Below, one piece after another: positions 23,993 through 36,629 of a stretch of 64,000 bases of DNA (positions are counted from its first letter, which is position 1; each line of letters begins with the position of its first letter). The position numbers and the translations under genes were made by a program. The notes beneath the pieces are model-generated. The model searched no databases. It worked only from the letters and a program-made list of their open reading frames with translations, and had not been told where the DNA came from. Source of the DNA: Nissolia schottii (lineage: Eukaryota > Streptophyta > Magnoliopsida > Fabales > Fabaceae); assembly GCA_003254905.1 (NCBI GenBank), contig QANU01045572.1:159704-223703 (forward strand), written 5' to 3'.

Positions 23993-24779
23993 GCCTGACT
24001 GAAGTTTAGAATTCCCTTTTCAAAAATTATTATTTCCAGTACACGAAAACCTTTCGTAAACATAGCTTTTCATACTACTTGCAATTATCCATGGATCTAC
24101 TAATTTTTACTAAGTATGTTAATTGTTATGAACTAAGGATTTATGTTTAAGACCTATGGACTGTTGACTGGAATGGACTGTATTAATGTTGACTGGAATG
24201 GACTGTATTGATGTATGTCTTATGTGATTACGTGTCATGGAATGGATTAAGGAAAGGGAAGAAAAAGGAAAAGGGCATGACGTTACTAAGTCCCTAAAAA
24301 GGAAAGGAAGGATAATGATGTTAAGGGATTCTTTTCCTAGCTGTGCCAATAGCCAGTAGGAAAGGCAAGCTGAACCTTGGGATTATCTCGTCCCTAGCAT
24401 AAGGATGGGGTAGGATCCCCTCGCCATCCCTAGCATAAGGATGGACTCTCCTATCGTGAGTTACTTAGGTTAAGCGCTGCCTGGTCCTCACGGTACTGAG
24501 ACAAAAAGGAAGCTTGTGGCGGTCGGCCACCGTTACATGGGGTTGAGCTTGAGTATGTGCTCTAAGTGATATACAACTGTACATAAGTGGATGTGCAAAG
24601 AAGCTTATAATTAAAATGGGCACGGTTATAAGTGGGCGCGCACTGAAACTTATTATGTGAATTATGTGATTATATGCAATTCTGGGTGACTTAGGAAGTA
24701 AGGTAGAGAACAGATGACTTCGAAATAAAGAGTAGGTTTCCCAGTCACATAGTTAATTTAGATAAAGTTGCTCAGGCTT

Positions 24780-26340
24780 TGATAAGTGGATTATGTATCC
24801 TAAGTTATTACTCTATAAGTGAACAAATGCATACTTAAATGTGTGGGTTTAACACTTAATCAATATGTTTTTACACATTGTCCTCTTTTGAGAGAAATTA
24901 AGAAAAACGGTAAGATTAGGCATTATTTTACTCTTAGAATTTAATATTTCTTTTGGAGTTTTCTATTTTGAATTATAGGAAATAAATGTTCAAAGAGGAT
25001 CATTGAAGATAAGAAGAGAAGCTTTAGAAAAGGACAAAAAGAGGAAAATCAGTAAGCAACAAACGCTCAGCGGTGAGCATGGAAGTGCTCAGCCAAACAG
25101 CAACTGTCGCTCAGCGCATCATCAAACACCGCTCAGCGGTGGTGCCCTAGCCGCTGAGCGAAAGTACCCACTTGCACCGACGCATTTATTGCCCCAGCCT
25201 GGAACCAGCTCAGATTACGGCGCTACCCTGCAAAAGCTGGCTGGAGAATTTAATGAAGCCGCGTAAGCCGCCGAGATTGACTCAGCCGGTCAACGCCACC
25301 GCCAAACTGCTCAGCGATACGCCTCAAACCGCTCAGCGATGGTGCGAAACCGCTGAGCGGTCCCGTCGAGCTTAGGCTTATAAATAGGGGGCAAAGGCTA
25401 GCATTCCATCCATCATCTTCCCACCACCCATCCAAGTTCTCCTAGCCCGAGAACTCTCCCTTTTCCTTTCATATTTCTACACTTTTTACATTTTATTTCA
25501 AGCACTTAGGTTTATGTTAGTAAAGTGCTTTGTAGAAGCCTTTTTCTTTCAAGAATTGTAGCAAAGCTCTGCCGAATTTAATCCAGGTTCTATTGTTCCA
25601 ATCTTCCATTTTCATTTACTCTTTCCTTCTCTTTATTTAATCTTTCCTTCTCTTTATTTATCATGAGTTTTAATCCTCCAATCATGGAGGAGTAGTTTAT
25701 TAATATCTTGCATGCGGTAACTCTAAATTAAGATTAATTCGAGGTCTTGCGCTTAACGAATATTCATGAATTGTTCCGCCCTAATTAGTGACATAGCGAT
25801 TGCATGTTATTAGTTAAGGGTTAAATCTAGATTAATAAATCTTGACGATTGTAAGACTTGTTAAACTATGATTAAGGAACTCTTTGGGAACTAATTAGAT
25901 TTAATTAGGTTGTGCAATTGGTACTTAATTAATATGGGATGTTAATGCTAAGATCTTAGTTTTAATTCCTGTATTAACAAATGCTTAGGGAACTGACGAT
26001 CGTAGTCTCTAAATGAATTGCAAATTGGTTAGAGATTTCAACCAATAAACATCCTATTTTATGAATAATAAATTAAGAACTGATGAAAATTGATCCTTGA
26101 TTTAGAAACGCCATATGTAGGATCTTGTTTTTATCATTGTTAATTTATTCTCGTTTTGTTCTTGATTTTACTTTCATCAAACAAACCCCCCTAATTTATT
26201 TAAATTTGTAATTGGTTCTAAATTGCTTCCTTGAGAGACGACCTAGGTTAACCCCCTTTACTACGTTTTTGGGGTTTTCTTGGTTTATAAATTATTATTT
26301 GATCGCGCACTAAAATCTAACGACGTTTTGGTGAGCGTCA
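24780..26340 (+). mobile_element. Nested solo LTR (1561 bp, TGATAAGTG...GAGCGTCA), GGCTT target duplication
   Basis: Starts TGATAAGTGG and ends GGTGAGCGTCA. It is flanked by GGCTT (24775-24779 and 26341-26345). It is related to the LTRs at 20088-21522 and 39670-41100 over the right half (the region with CATGCGGTAACTCTA) and to the partial LTR at 63570. TATAAATA at 25379-25386 marks the probable promoter and orientation. It is the youngest insertion in this nest. Confidence 0.92.
25065..25358 (+). repeat. Phased dyad array (CGCTCAGCG, 22 bp period) just upstream of LTR TATA box
   Basis: Dyad centres fall at 25068, 25090 (one base off), 25112, 25134 and 25156, an even 22-bp period. A second group has centres at 25312, 25334 and 25355. 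The spacer sequences are unlike each other. The TATA box begins at 25379, so the array occupies about 20-315 bp upstream, the usual enhancer position of U3. Confidence 0.92.
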
Positions 26341-26949
26341 GGCTTAGTATAGATCTTAATAATCAATAAGGCTAAACTATAACTGTAACACCTAGAGATC
26401 CTTGAGCGGCCTGGAGCCTGTATGAGGAAAAAGAACTCCCCTAATCCCTAAGGTTTTCCACTGAGAGCGTTATGTTCTCACCCCACTCATCCATGACTCT
26501 AGGATTTGAAGAAGAACAAAGAGAGGAGCCGCAAGAGGAGGAAGCATCCTAAGGCAGGACAATGGAGGATTAGATTAATAACTTGCAGATTGTATATGTG
26601 TATATGCGCTGTTTTGTGACCCTTGGATTTACTACTTAAGATATAACCTACAAACTTGTGTATGAATGAATGATGGACCAACATTTGTAATTTTGTCATG
26701 TGTTCAATACTTCCATATTCTATTAGTTAAGCATGCTATGTTTCCGCTCGCGATGTATGCCCTAACGTGACAAGGCTCCTAATTTAGTTTATGTAACGTA
26801 CATAGAAAGTTTTAATTTGTTCCATATTTTGGGTAGTAATATTTTAATGTACAAACAGGACAAAGTATTCTCCCCACCAGAGCAGATAACAACTTAGCCA
26901 GAAGCTTGCGACTTAAGCGTATGCTAGCTAGCTAAGGTGTTACAGAGAT

Positions 26950-27009
26950 GGCAGCCTATTGATGATAATAGTGGCCGCCGTGGCAATGCATTCACACCAA
27001 AATGAAATG
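26950..27009 (-). pseudogene. Copia integrase fragment displaced by the gypsy LTR (copy 1)
   Basis: These 60 bp continue the integrase of the copia relic (compare 42114-42173). They are separated from it by the LTR at 22544-26944 and end abruptly at the next gypsy LTR. Confidence 0.85.
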
Positions 27010-30000
27010 TGTAACATCTCGCTTTTTCCTTAGTGAAAATCTCGCTAGATAAATGCCTATGAACTTTCATTGTAGGATAAATAATTAGGAATATGAACTA
27101 CTAGGCTAAAAGTGTCTGTAGAAATAATTCTGCTCAGTTTCATAAAATTCTGCAGACACTAGAATAAATCATTTTTTCATCTGAATATAATAGCGTGTTT
27201 AAGGTAATTGTAAAATATACAGTTACAGAAGAAAGCTCACAAATACCTTAGATTAACCTAAATTCTTCCTTAGAAAAATTAGGATATCACAAGGACGTGA
27301 TCAGAATATTTTTAAATAACCATACGCGAAATACCGGAACCGGGAACAACCAAACCTGATCAAAATTGATCTGCATGTGACCCTTAATTCTTGACCACAA
27401 AAAGTGGCCAAGATACAAGGCCAAAACACGACCAAGAATGGCCCAAATGGCCAAGTCAACAATTCAAAGTGGTGAGTCATGGCATGAGTCACCATGCTTA
27501 TGTCATGGCATATGTCATGCAAGGGCAAAATGGTAAATTGGTCCAACGGCATTTTGGGAAAGTGAAAATTTGGCCAAGGCCTATAAATACCCCATGGAAT
27601 GCGATATTTTGAGAGAAAAAAAGAACCTTGTCAAAACTCTGTCTAAATACACACTCAGTTGTTATCCTGTCAAAACCACAAACCCAGAAACTTCCTTACA
27701 CAAACCCTAGTCAAGATTCCCTAACCTTACCCTCACCAAAATTCCTTTCAAGTTCTTAGAGAAATCTTGGAGAAGCCTATCCTAGAACCAAAGCTTGGAA
27801 ACCATAGCAAGTCAGGAGTTTACATAAAGCGTATGAGTTGTTAGCAGAGCTAAACAAGTGAGTAAACCGACCTATCCACTGTCTATGTGGTTTTATGTTA
27901 GATGATATATGATGTTATGATGTTGTATGTGACCATGACTATATATATGTGTTGTTGATATTTGTCTGAAACTGCTAGTGTTATCTACGACTCTGTTTGA
28001 ATTTGGGCAAACCTAAGCTAGGAATAAGAACATAGCACGTTTTTAAGAGGAACTGTATGCTGGGAATTTTATCATGAAAAAATAATGTTATTTTTTAAAT
28101 CTACACGAAAAATTGAGTAGGGATGTCAAGTTTTGTGATTTTTAGAGTCCCCGATGAATTTCTCAGTAAACAGACAGAAAACGATGTTTTCGGACAAACA
28201 AGGGCAAAACGGGAATTTTGAGTTTTGAGACTGAAAAACTGGGTTGATTTTCATAAAATATGGGTTTATAACTATCAAAAATCTTAAGGGAAAGTCTTGA
28301 GTCCATCGGGTTTTTGAGAACTAAAATTCCAAAGAAAACATTTTTACGGGTGAAAAACAGCATTTTTGGGAAAATGGTAAAACGGTAATTTCGGGATCTT
28401 GGGGTTATAATCAGAATTTCTAAGTGTGAAAAATGATCTTAGAGCTATCAAAAACCTTGGGGTAAGGTCTTGGACCTCTTCGGTTTCTAATCACTAATTT
28501 CTGACAGAGAGATGACGTTTTCAGAAAAGCATTGATACACCATAGTTTCAAGCTATGCTCATGATTATGTTTTATGTATTGTGTGTTATGTGTCATATTG
28601 TTATGAGGAATATTTACTGTATGAGTATCTGTATGCATCATGAGGACTCGGTCGTCAACAAGTGTAGTAGAACGACTGTAGATAACTAGAGGGTCATCCC
28701 CTAAATAATTTTAAGAGCATAATTAAACTCAGGAAAAAGAGGTACCGGTCCCAGAGATTTCGGTGTTTCTCAAAGAAAGAAGGTAGTTATGTATATGATT
28801 AGGATGGGTCTTATCTCTTGGCACGTCCAACGGGCACGCCCCTTACCAGTCCAGCAAGATGGATTGGTCAATAATGAACAAAAAGAAAGATAAAAATATA
28901 TAAGGGTGACATCACACCTAAGGGATGATAATGATAATGATGATGTATGAGTCCATGCTAGGATTGCGTCGAGAAGACCAGCCCCTCGTCATCCCACCAG
29001 TTGGATGGTTATCCCTGTTGATAGTCGATAGACGGAACATTAGTTATCCGCGCTGGTTCGCAACCACTCAGGTTATAGTGCTGCCTAGTCGTCATCTACA
29101 TGGGAGCAGAAGCAGGTTATAACTGGACGACCACGTTTACAAGGGTGGAAGGAATCAAGATAAAAAGGACGCGACCCGGTCCATTAGTTAGCCAGGAGCC
29201 GAACAAGAAGGACGTGACCCCGGTCCATTAGTTAGCCGGAAGCGTAAGAGAACCCCAGATTCCCCCATGCATAAGATACGTAATGAATGAGTATGTAATG
29301 AATGAGTATGTGATGTACGAGTATACGATGAATGAGTATATGTATGTAAGTCTATGTAGTATGTAAGTACCGTCAAGCGGACGCTTGAGACAGCCTATAT
29401 GTACTAGCGAATAAAGTTAATAAGCACGATAACCTAGATAAGGAAAAGACTAATAATTCTCCATCACATAGTAAAATAGATAAAGCTACTCAGGAATAGG
29501 AGGAACAATAATAATCAGTAGGAATGTAGTATGCATGAACACCTAGAGATCTCTTGGGTGGTCTGGTTCATAAGCGAGATAAAGAAGAAAACCCTACGCG
29601 AATGTACCCCACTAAGGACGAACGTTCTCACCCCCACTCGCTCATGATTCCAGGGAAGACGAGAGCTATGATGAGTAGCAGGAGGAGCTGTGAGGGACGG
29701 AGTATGGGCCGCCAGTATCTGGGAGGCAAGACTTCAAAGCCGTGAAGACGAGCTAGTATAACTATGCGAATCTTTTGTTGAAAGAACTGAACTATGTATT
29801 GTGATAGATATGCTATGTATATGTAAATCATTATAATATTATGTGGATTGTTGTATATGAGTGTAATGGACCATATGTTTGCTTATCTATCTGATTATAC
29901 TGTGATGGGTTAGTGATTGTAAGCCCAAGGCTCTATCGCTTGCATCTTATATATCTTGTTCACACAGGGCTCATACTTTGATAATGAATCACAAGTAGAG

Positions 30001-30141
30001 AAAGTTTAAAAATGGTCCATATTTTCCTTAACCAAGTATGTTCAAAAGTAATAAAGGACTATAAGTATTCCCACCAATTACTTAACAACCTAGTGATCAT
30101 TGCATACGACTTAAGCGTAAGCAATTAGCTAGGGTGTTACA
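27010..30141 (+). mobile_element. 5' LTR (3132 bp) of a decayed Ty3/gypsy chromovirus-like element
   Basis: Starts TGTAACATCTCGC and ends AGCTAGGGTGTTACA, followed at once by a primer binding site, so this is a 5' LTR. TATAAATA is at 27592-27599. Between about 28170 and 28510 two diverged blocks of about 170 bp repeat (each with CTATCAAAAA followed by a GGTCTTG-like stretch). LTRs of this length are usual in the Tekay/Del group. Confidence 0.88.
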
Positions 30142-30157
30142 ATTTGTATCAGAGCAG
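30142..30157 (+). other. Primer binding site, tRNA-iMet type
   Basis: TTTGTATCAGAGCAG follows the LTR. It matches the common plant motif TGGTATCAGAGC, complementary to the 3' end of initiator tRNA-Met, apart from the first bases. Confidence 0.8.
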
Positions 30158-30310
30158 TTTGGTCCAAGCGAGCTTAAGGACTGACCTGCATTATGCTTTC
30201 GAGTATGACCACGGTGTATGTTTATACTCAGTTACATGTGCTGGATATATGTGCACTAGCTTTTCTTAAGCCTGATCAACTCGAGATTTATGCAGGTGCA
30301 GTACAGCAGC

Positions 30311-31139
30311 CATGCCCCCCGTAAGGATTCTACACGGCGCATAGTTCATGCATTGGCCGAGCGGCTGACCACATGGCAGAGGCGACAGTTTAAAGGAATG
30401 CAGCTCCGATAGCCCAAGCGCTAGATTCTAGAAAGTTTACAGACTTCCTGAGGATGAACCCCCTGTCTTTGACGGAACAATGGACCCGGACCAGATCCAT
30501 TACTGGCTGAGAAAGATGGAGTAGGTTTTCAAGGATATCTCCTGTACCGAAGCACAAAAGGTTTGGTTTGCATCTCAAAGGTTGGAGGGCGCTGCCGAGG
30601 AATAGTGGGACATGACCCAGCCCCTACTAGAACAAAAAGGGATTCCGATTACATGGAACCAGTTCACTGCGTCCTTCTTGAACAAGTATTTCCCCCACGA
30701 GCTCAAGGATCAGAAGGAGGCTGAATTCCTAGACCTCAAGCACGGAAGGATGACGATCGCTGAATATACGGCCACATTTGAGAAGTTATGCCGGTACTCC
30801 CACACCTATCAGCCCAACGAGGAATGGAAGTGTGGGAAGTATCAGAGGGGACTAAAGTACGAGCTGCATATGTTTATCAACATGTTGGGCATTCAAGATT
30901 ATGCCACGCTGGTGAATAAATGTCTGGCACAGGAAGCTGCAGCAAAAGTGTGGCCGATGAGAAGAATGATCGGTACAAGAGAAAGCTCGAAGGACAAAGC
31001 AGTTCCCAGCAGGAGTAGAGGAAGAAAGGATCCTTCCATGCCCCGTTTTTCCCCAGGGGCAATGGACCATATCAGCAGCCTAACAGCAATGGCCAAAGGG
31101 AGTTCAGGGTCAACCTCGACAAGGGCCGCCCAGGAATAG
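30311..31139 (+). pseudogene. Ty3/gypsy gag, broken
   Basis: This is the capsid-type gag region of the chromovirus-like element. A short start at ATG 30311 is closed by TAG near 30341. Later sequence reads FLRMNPLSFDGTMDPDQ and then, in the open part 30612-31139, FLNKYFPHELKDQKEAEFL and the MTIAEYTATFEKLCRYS block. These follow the family pattern (FDG, W, KYFP, EF..L..G.M...Y...F..L). Stops occur near 30522 and 30603 and at 31137. Confidence 0.85.
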
Positions 31140-31286
31140 GTAGCAAGCAGTTAGGCCACCACAACCGGGTGGTATTACCAGAGGCTTCGATCAAGATAAT
31201 CAGGGAGCGCAACAGGAAGAGAGGCTAGACCGCCGTGTCCGAAGGGTGGAAAGTCCCACTTAGGAGAATGTTTTGATGGGAAAAAC

Positions 31287-31690
31287 GTGTGCTTTAGGTG
31301 TGGAAAGGGCGGTGACTTCGCCAAATTCTGTACAGCCATCCCACCGCCAGTTCAACAACAAAGACAGGTTTTTACCCTATTAGGCAAGGAAGCACAGGAT
31401 GCAGAAGATTTAATCGTGGGTAAGTGCACGATGATGGGTAACACTCTGACTGTGCTATATGATTCGGGAGCATCACATTCTTTTATTTCCTATGATAATG
31501 TTAGGAAGCTAAGTCTGTCTGTCGTAGCATTACCCCACACACTAAAGGTGTCCACACCCACCGCTCCACCTGTCGAAATGCGTCAAGTATGTTTCCAGTG
31601 TCCACTCCAGCTACAGGACAGGATATTCGTGTCTGATCTTATATGTCTTCCCCTAGTGGGCCTAGATGTAATTCTAGGAATGGATTAGTT
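31287..31690 (+). pseudogene. Gag zinc knuckle and aspartic protease of the gypsy element
   Basis: CFRCGKGGDFAKFC is a CCHC knuckle whose His is replaced by Asp. The protease follows with YDSGASHSFIS (active-site DSG) and the LIVGKCTMMG and GLDVILGMD blocks typical of Ty3/gypsy proteases. It ends at TAG 31686-31688 (DxL replaced by stop). Confidence 0.85.
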
Positions 31691-33828
31691 GCGTGACAAC
31701 CAATTGATCTTGGATTGCGCCAAGAAGTTGGTAACCTGTCCTCCTGTGGTCTCAACCACGACAACCTCTAAGGGGGAATTGGTAATCTTGTATTGCTGCC
31801 CATTGGAGAACCACGGATACATCTTCTTAGCCGCATCTGAGGTGGAGACAAAGTAGGAGATAGCACGTATCCTAGTAGTGTGCGAATACCCGAGCGTATT
31901 CCCAGATGATATTCCAGAATTTATCTCGAAGAGAGAAGTGGAATTCTCCATTAGTTTGGTTCCAGGAGATGGACCAATCTCGATGGCACCATATCATATG
32001 TCCACGGTGGAGTTGCAGGAGCTGAAAAAACAGCTGGAGGAACTAATGGACAAACGGTTTATTCGACCTAGTGCGTCGCCATGGGGAGCTCCAGTCTTAT
32101 TCGTAAAGAAGAAGGATGGTTCGATGCGTCTATGCATCGACTACTAGCAACTGAATAAAGTCACCAACAAGAATAAGTACCCGTTGTCGAGGATAGATGA
32201 CCTGATGGATCAGCTGAGAGGCGCCAAGGTGTTTTTAAGGATTGATCTACGCTCTGGCTACCATTAGATACGAGTCTCAAACGACGATATTCCCAAGACG
32301 GCTTTCAAAACTCGCTACGGCCATTATGAGTTCACCATGATGTCATTCGAGTTGACTAATGCCCCTGCGATTTTCATGGATTATATGAATCGGATCTTCA
32401 GAGCCTACTTAGACGAATGCGTGATAGTTTTTATAGATGACATTCTGGTGTACTCTAAGGATAACCATAAGATCTCAGATTGGTTCTGGACATCTTGAAG
32501 GAGAAGCAATTGTACGCTAAGCTCTCTAAATGGGAGTTCTGGACCAACGAGGTAAAATTCTTGGGGCATGTGGTGTCGGAGCAGGGAATCTCAGTGGATC
32601 CGAGCAAAGTTACAGTAGTGAAGGATTGGGAAAAACCTACCTCAGTCACAGAAATCAGGTGCTTTTTGGGTTTGACAGGCTATTATCAAAGATTCATCAA
32701 AGGGTTTTCTCAAATTGTGCTACCCCTTACCAGGCTCACCCGCAAGGAAGTTAAGTTCGAGTAGTCGCCAGAATGCGAGAAGAGTTTCGGTAAGCTCAAG
32801 GAAAAGTTGACCACCGCCCCCATATTAATTCTGCCAGATCCTCACACACCTTGTGAGGTGTATTATGATGCCTCGAGCATTGGGTTAGGATGTGTACTCA
32901 TGCAAAATCGCAAAGTGGTGGCTTACACTTCCAGACAGCTAAGGCCCCATGAGGCGAATTATCCTACCCATGATTTGGAATTAGCAGCTATAGCGTTCGC
33001 ATTGAAAATCTAGAGACACTATCTTTATGGTGTTCGGTTTGAGGTATTCTTAGACCATAAAAGCCTGAAGTTTCTCTTTGACCAAAAAGAGTTGAACATG
33101 AGGCAACAGAGGTGGATGGAGTTACTTTGGTCTTAACTACTACCCCGGGAAGGCAAATGTAGTGGCTGATGTACTGAGTAGGAAAGTGCTACACATGGCC
33201 CAGATGATGGTAGAGGAATCAAAACTGCTGGAAGATTTCCGAGACCTTAACTTGGGGATCTTTGTGCAACCCAACAATATCCAACTAAGCCAGCTATAGA
33301 TTACCAGCAACTTTAGGCAGAGTATAGTGGAGGCACAGAAGCACAACCAACAGGTCCTCTGGCAGAAGTTTACCAAGGCAGCAGGAGAGGGGAAGGTCAA
33401 GGAAGCGACGGGATCATACGCTTCAGCAACCGTATTTGTGTACCCGATGAAGGCAATCTCAAAAGGGACATCCTGGAAGAAGCCCACAAAAGTCATTTCA
33501 CAATGCACCCAGGCACCACCAAGATGTATCATGACCTTAAGAAAATGTTTTGGTGGCCAGGATTGAAGCGAGATGTGGAAGATTGGGTGCAGAAATGTCT
33601 GGTATGTCAAAAAGCAAAAGTGGAACACTGGAAGCCCCCAGGATTATTGAATCCTCCTGAGATACCGGAGTAGAAGTGGGATGGTATTATCCATGAACTT
33701 CGTGTCGAGATTGCCACGTACGGCAAGGGGTGTAGATGCCATTTGGGTGATTATCGATAGACTCACCAAGTCTGCTCACTTTCTTCCAGTGAAGATGAAT
33801 TACCGACTGGAAGACGCCATTTGGTAAA
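31691..33828 (+). pseudogene. Ty3/gypsy RT, RNase H and truncated integrase
   Basis: RT begins near 31910 and includes the [20 protein letters not shown] block at about 32065-32125. The catalytic FIDD is at 32430-32441, where the family usually has Y(I/V/A)DD. RNase H runs from about 32807 with [15 protein letters not shown]. The integrase zinc finger (H..H, CLVCQ) is at about 33485-33612, and the first core block (WVIIDRLTKSAHFLPV) at about 33735-33790. The sequence ends soon afterwards, so the second Asp, the Glu and any chromodomain are lost. At least six in-frame stops and several frame changes are visible. The DRLTKSAHFLPV block is typical of plant chromoviruses. Confidence 0.88.
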
Positions 33829-33869
33829 TTGTTGGAATAATTGTTAGAAATAGGATTGGTTTATGTTTA

Positions 33870-35876
33870 TGAGAATATGAGTATGAAAGTATGTGGTTTT
33901 TCTAGATGAGATATGATGTTAGGATGGCTTTTATGTGACTTTGAATTTTATATATGTGGTTGATGATTGTCTGGATCTACTGGTGCTGTCTGTGATTCTG
34001 TCAGAAATTAGGAAAGCCTAAGACGAAAATAGGTATATAACATGATATTGAAGGGATCTGTAGGCTGAGATTTTTATCATGAAAAACTAATGTTATTTTT
34101 GGATTCTACACGAAAAATTGAGTGGGGATGTCAGGTTTTATGACTTTTGGAATTCCTGATGAATTTCTTAGCAAACAGGCAGAAAACAGAGTTTTTAAGA
34201 AAAAGGGCAAAACGGGAATTTCACGTCTTAGGACTGAAAAACTGGGTTGGTTTTCAGAAAATATGGGCTTAGAACTATCAAAAACCCTAAGGGCAATTCT
34301 TGAGTCCATAGGGTTTTTGAGAACAAAAATTCCAAAGAAAATAGGGCGTTTACGGGGGCGAAATGGTAATTTTGGGAAAAGGGGTAAAATTGGAATTTCG
34401 TAATGTTGAGGTCAGAATATGAAATTTTAGAAATGGGAAATGATCTTAGGACTATCAAAAACCTTGGGGTAAGGTCTTGGACCTCTCCAATTTATGATCG
34501 CTAATTTCTGACAGAAACCAGACGTCTGTTTTGCTATTTGTTAGCTTTACGTTTGTTATGTTTAAGACATGAGATTATGTTCTTTATATGTGAGGTTAGT
34601 GATATTATATGATTGATGTTATGAGTTATGCAAAGTTAGGGATGTTATATGACTACTGTTATGAGCTATATGAAGTTAGTGATATGATACAACTGATGGT
34701 ATGAATTATGTGAACTTATATGTTTTATGATGTGATGTACGATGAAGCTGATGATATGAGGTATTGAATTGTGCTTATATGAACTGTTGCATCAAAGATC
34801 GAATTGTGCACGTGATGATGATGAGAGAAAACCCCCTCTAAAAGGGGCCTAGGCTCTGTTTTTGGGGAAGGTCTTAGTCCCGATCGAGTCCTGGGTCCGA
34901 CCCCAACGCCATCCCAGGGTGGTAACCTTGGTCGTGGTTGGCGATTTACTCATGGTCCAGACCATTCAGGTTCAGTGCTACCTGGTCGCCACAATGCGGG
35001 CTGTAAGCGTGGTTATAGCCGTGTGGCCACCGCTATAAGGGACGAGGGTGAATATGCTTATCAGGCCAGTCTTGTAGAGCATATGTATAAGTGGATGCCA
35101 GCTGAAGCTTATACCAGTTTTCAAAAAATGAGATTTTTGCCATAGTATAGTTATGTGAACTATGTGATATTATATGACTTAGGAGTTAGACTAGAGAACA
35201 GACGACGTAGTTAATGAAAGTATAAGTCCCCTAGCCACCTACTAATATAGATAAAGCTGCTCAGGCTTAGTATGGACATTAATAACTAGTAGGGCTTTAG
35301 TATAACTGTGACACTTAGAGATCCCTGAGCGGCCTGGATCATCAATGAGAATATGAAGTTCCCCAGATCCTCTGGTTTTCCACTGAGAGTGCTATGTTCT
35401 CACCCCACTCATTCATGACTCCAGGAATCGAGGTGGAGCAAGGAGTTTAACAGAACGAGGAGGCGCAATACCCCGAAGAAGGAGCCAAAGAATAGGCTTC
35501 TAGCTAATAGACCCTATGTGATAGTACTACTTTTGTGTTAAATATTTGTACGTGACAGCTATATTAGTACATGTGTATCTGAGTGTGAATATATGATATG
35601 GACCAATGGTTGGTACTAGGTTTACTTGTTTATTATTTCCTTTAATGTTATTTAAACATGTTATGTTACTACCCGCATTACATGTTCTACGAATTACAAG
35701 GCTCCTACTTTATACTATGATACATATAAAAGAAAGAAAAATTTTGGTCCATATTTTCTAAGTAACTATACTTTCAAACGTGTAATTAGGACTAAGTACT
35801 ATCCCAACCAAAGCAGATAACAACTTAGTAAGCAAGTTTGCGACTTAAGCGTGGACTAGCTAGCTAGGGTGTTTCA
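33870..35876 (+). mobile_element. 3' LTR of gypsy element, 5'-truncated
   Basis: This matches the 5' LTR from about 27890 to its end, finishing GCTAGGGTGTTTCA at 35876. The left 0.9 kb of the LTR is missing and is joined through about 40 bp of unplaced sequence to the integrase. Divergence from the 5' LTR is clearly larger than between other copies here, so it may come from another subfamily member. Confidence 0.75.
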
Positions 35877-36629
35877 ATACGCAAAGTACCAGAACCGGGA
35901 ATGACCAAACCTGATCAAAATTGATTTGCATGTGACCCTTAATTCTTGGCCACAAAAAGTGGCCAAGACACAAGGCCAAAACAGGGCCAAGAATGGCCCA
36001 AATGGCCAAGTCAACAATTCAAAGTGGTGAGTCATGGCATGAGTCACCATGCTTATGTCATGGCATATGTCATGCAAGGGCAAAATGGTAAATTGGTCCA
36101 AGGGCATTTTGGAAAAGTGAAAATTCGGCCAAGGCCTATAAATATCCCATGGAATACGAAATTTTGGGATAAAAAAAGGAGAACCTTGTCAAAATTCTGT
36201 CCAAATACACACTCAATTGTTATCCTGTCAAAACTACAAACCCAGAAACTTCCTTACACAAACCCTAGTCAAGATTCCCTAACCTTACTCACCAAAATTC
36301 CTTTCAAGTTCTTAGAGAAAGCTTGGAGAAGCCTATCCTAGAACCAGAGCTTGGAAGCCATAGCAAGTCAGGAGTTTACATAAAAGCATATGAGTTGTTA
36401 GCAGAGCTAAACAAGTAGGTAAACCGACCTATCCACTGTCTATGTGGTTTTATGTTAAATGATATATGCTATTAGGATGTTGTATGTGACCATGACTATA
36501 TATATGTGTTGTTGATATTTGTCTAGAACTGCTGGTGTTATCTGCGACTCTGTCAGAATTTGGGCAAACCTAAGCTAGGAATAAGAACATAGCACGTTTT
36601 TAAGAGGAACTGTATGCTGGGAATTTTAT
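35877..36629 (+). mobile_element. Internal fragment of gypsy LTR
   Basis: This corresponds to 27322-28071 at about 96 per cent by eye, including a TATAAATA at 36138-36145. It has no LTR terminus at either side. The missing start of this LTR copy appears at 42174-42468. Confidence 0.85.

Larger units (their letters stand above)
22544..26944 (+). mobile_element. Ty3/gypsy solo LTR with nested LTR; GAGAT target duplication
   Basis: Starts TGTAACATTCC and ends AAGGTGTTACA. It is flanked by GAGAT (22539-22543 and 26945-26949) and interrupts the copia integrase. Total length is 4401 bp; removing the nested LTR and its 5-bp duplication leaves about 2835 bp, close to the 2897 bp of the relative at 5327-8223. 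TATAAATA lies at 23312-23319. The copia duplicate at 38444-42173 has no insertion here, so this LTR arrived after the duplication. Confidence 0.92.

Noticed and set aside
25003-25266. 87-residue ORF across the dyad array
   Set aside because: The 22-bp period is not a multiple of three, so the repeats fall in different frames; it is not a repeated peptide.
25065-25358. CRISPR array
   Set aside because: The conserved part is only 9 bp and the spacers about 13 bp, in plant LTR DNA; no cas genes. This is not a CRISPR architecture.
27391-27612. Conserved ORF repeated at 35946-36341 and 48181-48384
   Set aside because: It recurs because the LTR recurs; it spans the TATA box region, and frames differ between copies, so a protein is not supported.
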